Source of the DNA: Allosphingosinicella sp.
Lineage (GTDB): Bacteria; Pseudomonadota; Alphaproteobacteria; Sphingomonadales; Sphingomonadaceae
NCBI GenBank assembly: GCA_030146745.1
Contig: JASLBD010000441.1
Location: 1-7,905, forward strand
Reading direction: 5' to 3'
DNA: 7,905 nt
The notes below the pieces were generated by a model. The model had not been told where the DNA came from. It ran no database searches and saw only the letters and a list, made by a program, of their open reading frames with translations. The first letter of the stretch is position 1. Each line of letters opens with the position of its first letter. Below, in pieces: positions 5,874 through 7,905 of the stretch. The translations under genes and the position numbers were made by a program.

Positions 5874-6197
5874 TCACCGGCGCCGCCTGACCTCGCGCTT
5901 CCAGTCCAGCTCCGAGGGCATCGGCAGGCTGGTGTCGGTCGGCGCCTCGTCGACCAGCTCGAGCTCCGGGTCGCGGACCTTTGTCCCGCGCCGATGCAGG
6001 CACATGATGCACAGGCAGCGCCGGCGCACTTCCCGCAGCGAATCAACCCAGCCCTTGCGGCGGAACAGCCACCACAGGGCATGGCTGCTGAACACCGTCC
6101 CGTGCGCGCATCGAGTGCAGGTCAGCCGCACCGCCCGACCCCGCACGGCGACGTCGAACAGGTCGCGCAGGGGATAAGCGGTCGGCGCATCGGACAT
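5874..6197 (-). CDS. Cys-rich zinc-ribbon-like protein behind a LexA box
   Basis: A 107-residue protein of no named family. It has two Cys clusters: CTRC at 27-30 and CLCIMC at 61-66. The likely pairing is Cys27/Cys30 with two of Cys61, Cys63 and Cys66, giving a four-Cys zinc-ribbon-like site separated by a Trp/Arg-rich segment (residues 41-60). The C-terminal third is acidic then basic, ending in an Arg run (RREVRRRR-like). There is no signal peptide or membrane helix, so it is cytoplasmic. Small sphingomonad proteins with a similar C..C/L.RC..C layout exist but have no assigned function. The ATG at 6197 is the natural start, yet no Shine-Dalgarno sequence precedes it: the LexA box lies three bases upstream. 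A leaderless or very short-leader mRNA would fit. The 3' end converges on arsI. DNA-damage-induced expression is inferred; nucleic-acid binding is only plausible. Confidence 0.78.
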   Translation of the reverse strand: MSDAPTAYPLRDLFDVAVRGRAVRLTCTRCAHGTVFSSHALWWLFRRKGWVDSLREVRRRCLCIMCLHRRGTKVRDPELELVDEAPTDTSLPMPSELDWKREVRRRR

Positions 6198-6200
6198 TGA

Positions 6201-6215
6201 GAACAAATAGCGAAC
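6201..6215 (-). promoter_or_regulatory. LexA (SOS) box
   Basis: GAAC (6201-6204), seven mostly A/T bases (AAATAGC), then GAAC (6212-6215): an exact match to the direct-repeat LexA operator of Alphaproteobacteria (GTTC-N7-GTTC on the minus strand). It ends three bases from the start codon of the minus-strand Cys-rich gene, so it would overlap that promoter's core or start site. It is 85 bases upstream of the MFS gene, for which control is less likely. Confidence 0.75.
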
Positions 6216-6251
6216 AACACGCCGCCATGGAAGCCGTTCCGGCGGCTCCCA

Positions 6252-6280
6252 TTGAGCGTTCTTCCGTCCGCGCCTAAAGG
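6252..6280 (+). promoter_or_regulatory. Weak candidate promoter of the MFS gene
   Basis: TTGAGC (6252-6257), then 17 bases, then TAAAGG (6275-6280). The -35 matches four of six consensus bases and the -10 only three, so this is tentative. The start of the MFS gene follows at 6301 with AAAGG at 6291-6295. Confidence 0.25.
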
Positions 6281-6300
6281 CTCGGCGGCGAAAGGGCGGG

Positions 6301-7854
6301 ATGAAGGGCAGCGGCGCACAGAGTGTTTCGATCGTCGGCAGCCGAGCTCCGCTTTTCTGGGGCGCCTGCGTGGCGATCGCGGTCGGAGTGCTGCTGCACC
6401 TGCCGATGCTGGCCATGGCGCACCGGATGGGCAACCGCCTCGTCGGGATGCCGATGGAAGCGCAAATGTGGGCCGGCATGGCGCTGATCGTGCTCGGCGT
6501 TCCGGTCGCGATCTACGGCGCTCTGCCCAAGCACCGCACGCCGCACGGCTCGCAGGCCGGGACCAGCTACGAGGCGCCCGATTCGACCCCGCTCAACCGC
6601 TGGCATGCCGGAGTCCTGCTGGTCCTGACCGTCGGCCTGATCATCGACGTGATGAAGCCTGCCACCCTCGGCTTCGTGCTGCCCGGCATGAGCTCCGAAT
6701 ATGCCGTCTCGAGGACGACGGTGGCTTGGTTCCCCTTCACCGCCCTGGTCGGCACCACCATCGGCTCGTTCGTCTGGGGCTGGCTCGCCGACGTCTTCGG
6801 CCGCCGGGTTTCGATCCTGCTTTCCACCATCCTGTTCGTGTCGACCGCGATCTGCGGGGCGATGCCGCTCTTCCAGCTCAACCTGCTGATGTGCTTCCTG
6901 ATGGGCTGCTCCGCCGGAGGAATGCTGCCGGTCGTCTACACATTGCTCGCTGAGATCATGCCGCCGCGGCACCGCTCCTGGGTGCTGGTGCTGGTCGGCG
7001 GCACCGGCCTCGTCGGCGGCTATCTCGCGGCGAGCGCAGCGGCCCATGCCTTCGAGCCGATTTTCGGCTGGCGGGCGCTGTGGCTGCAGGGTTTCCCGAC
7101 CGGAATCCTGCTGCTCGCCCTGGCCCGCCTCATCCCCGAATCGCCGCGCTTCCTGGCAGAGCAGGGCAGGGGCGCCGAACTCGCCGAGATGCAGCGCAAA
7201 TTCGGGATCGTCCCACGCTCCCGGGCGCCGGCACCGGCCGACGCCGAGGTCGCGGCTCGAAGGCACGGCCGGCTCACTTTGGCCCTGGTCATCACGGCGC
7301 TCGCGTGGAGCTTCGTCAATTTCGGCCTGCTCCTGTGGCTTCCGACCGACCTGCAGGCGCGCGGCTACAGCTCGGCGCTGGCCAGCGGGATCCTGGCCAG
7401 CTCGGCGCTGATCGCCCTGCCGACGATCATGCTCGCGGCCTGGAGCTACAGCCGGCTGAGCAGCAAATGGACGTTGGTCGCGACCATCCTCCTCACCTTG
7501 GCCGGGCTCGTCGGCGCCCTGCTTCCGGCGGCGATCCTGTCCTGGCCGCCTTTGCTGGTCGCGGTCATCGCCATGCTGATCGTCGGCTCTAACGGCACGA
7601 TCGCGGTTCTGCTTCCTTACGCCGCCGAAAATTACCCTCTCGGCATCCGCGGACGCGCCACCGGCCTCGTCGCCGGATCCAGCAAGTTCGGCGGAGTCGC
7701 GGTGCAGGGCTTCGCCCTGCTCGGCTTCATCCCGACGCTGGGCGGTGCGGCGCTCGCCCTGCTCGCGCCGATGGGCCTTTCCGCCGCTCTGGTGGCCTGG
7801 GCCGGCCGCGAGACCAGGGGCCGAAGCCTGCGCGAGCTCGAAGCCTCGGCATGA
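6301..7854 (+). CDS. MFS transporter, 14 predicted helices
   Basis: A 517-residue inner-membrane secondary transporter of the major facilitator superfamily. About 14 hydrophobic segments are visible: two at the N terminus (about 17-38 and 55-75), then a hydrophilic linker (76-100), then a standard twelve-helix core (102-500). Motif A appears at 159-169 (WGWLADVFGRR), PESPRFLAEQGR at 279-290 matches the loop after helix six in sugar and organic-acid porters, and YPLGIRGRATG (445-455) is the matching second-half motif. This places it near the sugar porter and aromatic/metabolite:proton symporter families; the substrate is not readable. ATG 6301 has AAAGG at 6291-6295; later Met codons would cut the first extra helix. 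It is divergent from the Cys-rich gene. Since arsI yields arsenite nearby, arsenical export is conceivable, but no arsenic-specific motif supports it. Confidence 0.9.
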   Translation: MKGSGAQSVSIVGSRAPLFWGACVAIAVGVLLHLPMLAMAHRMGNRLVGMPMEAQMWAGMALIVLGVPVAIYGALPKHRTPHGSQAGTSYEAPDSTPLNRWHAGVLLVLTVGLIIDVMKPATLGFVLPGMSSEYAVSRTTVAWFPFTALVGTTIGSFVWGWLADVFGRRVSILLSTILFVSTAICGAMPLFQLNLLMCFLMGCSAGGMLPVVYTLLAEIMPPRHRSWVLVLVGGTGLVGGYLAASAAAHAFEPIFGWRALWLQGFPTGILLLALARLIPESPRFLAEQGRGAELAEMQRKFGIVPRSRAPAPADAEVAARRHGRLTLALVITALAWSFVNFGLLLWLPTDLQARGYSSALASGILASSALIALPTIMLAAWSYSRLSSKWTLVATILLTLAGLVGALLPAAILSWPPLLVAVIAMLIVGSNGTIAVLLPYAAENYPLGIRGRATGLVAGSSKFGGVAVQGFALLGFIPTLGGAALALLAPMGLSAALVAWAGRETRGRSLRELEASA

Positions 7855-7905
7855 GCACGGGTTGACCTTCCGCGAGCATCTGGCAGGAGCACCGGCACCG
7901 TTTCC

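Noticed and set aside
6252..6953. Overlapping + strand open frame at the start of the MFS gene
   Set aside because: Out of frame with the MFS protein, Arg/Pro-rich product without domains; a shadow of the transporter gene.
7368..7410. Direct repeat of CAGCTCGGCGCTG (7368-7380 and 7398-7410) within the MFS gene
   Set aside because: It encodes similar helix residues (SSAL) in an Ala/Leu/Ser-rich membrane segment; explained by codon bias, not a mobile or regulatory element.
7862..7905. Possible start of a next gene at TTG 7862, open to the window end
   Set aside because: Only 14 codons are visible, with no good ribosome binding site. An ATG at 7851 overlapping the MFS stop is closed after four codons. 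Too little to call.

Overview
The window looks like a chromosomal stretch from a GC-rich alphaproteobacterium, most likely a sphingomonad. This is inferred from the very high GC content with G/C-biased third codon positions, an exact GAAC-N7-GAAC motif (the LexA box form known from Alphaproteobacteria), and the types of small genes present. No rRNA, tRNA, insertion sequence, integrase or CRISPR array was seen.

Layout. Positions 1-527 hold no convincing gene. They contain a G-rich tract, a terminator-like hairpin reading leftward (127-164), another reading rightward (246-275), and a 13-base all-A/T island (291-303). Positions 528-4280 encode a 1250-residue, cysteine-free, apparently exported protein. 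It has seven RTX-type nonapeptides at the N terminus, then four cadherin-like/VCBS-type domains, then a long parallel beta-helix-like region. It is followed by a perfect 11-bp hairpin. Next come two small convergent genes: a 56-residue coiled-coil-like protein on + and a 48-residue protein on -, which share a hairpin between their ends.

Positions 4969-5810 form a compact arsenic-response operon. An ArsR repressor with a C-terminal Cys pair overlaps by four bases (ATGA) with an ArsI-type C-As lyase that keeps the His/His/Glu metal ligands and the vicinal Cys pair. The region between arsR and the divergent 48-residue gene holds two copies of the same dyad, TTCGA-N6-TCGAA. One lies over a candidate promoter of each gene, which suggests that ArsR controls both.

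Convergent to arsI is a 107-residue Cys-rich, zinc-ribbon-like protein on - (5874-6197). Its start codon lies three bases from a perfect LexA box, so it is probably an uncharacterised SOS-regulated gene. On the other side of that box, 6301-7854 encodes a 14-helix MFS transporter related to the sugar/organic acid porters.

How they work together. ArsR senses arsenite, and ArsI cleaves trivalent methylated or aromatic arsenicals to arsenite. No recognised arsenite efflux pump is in view, so this must be elsewhere or be supplied by another gene. The RTX/VCBS/beta-helix protein is an independent surface or secreted protein, with no type I secretion genes in the window. The points most worth following are the probable ArsR-controlled 48-residue gene and the LexA-box-controlled Cys-rich gene.
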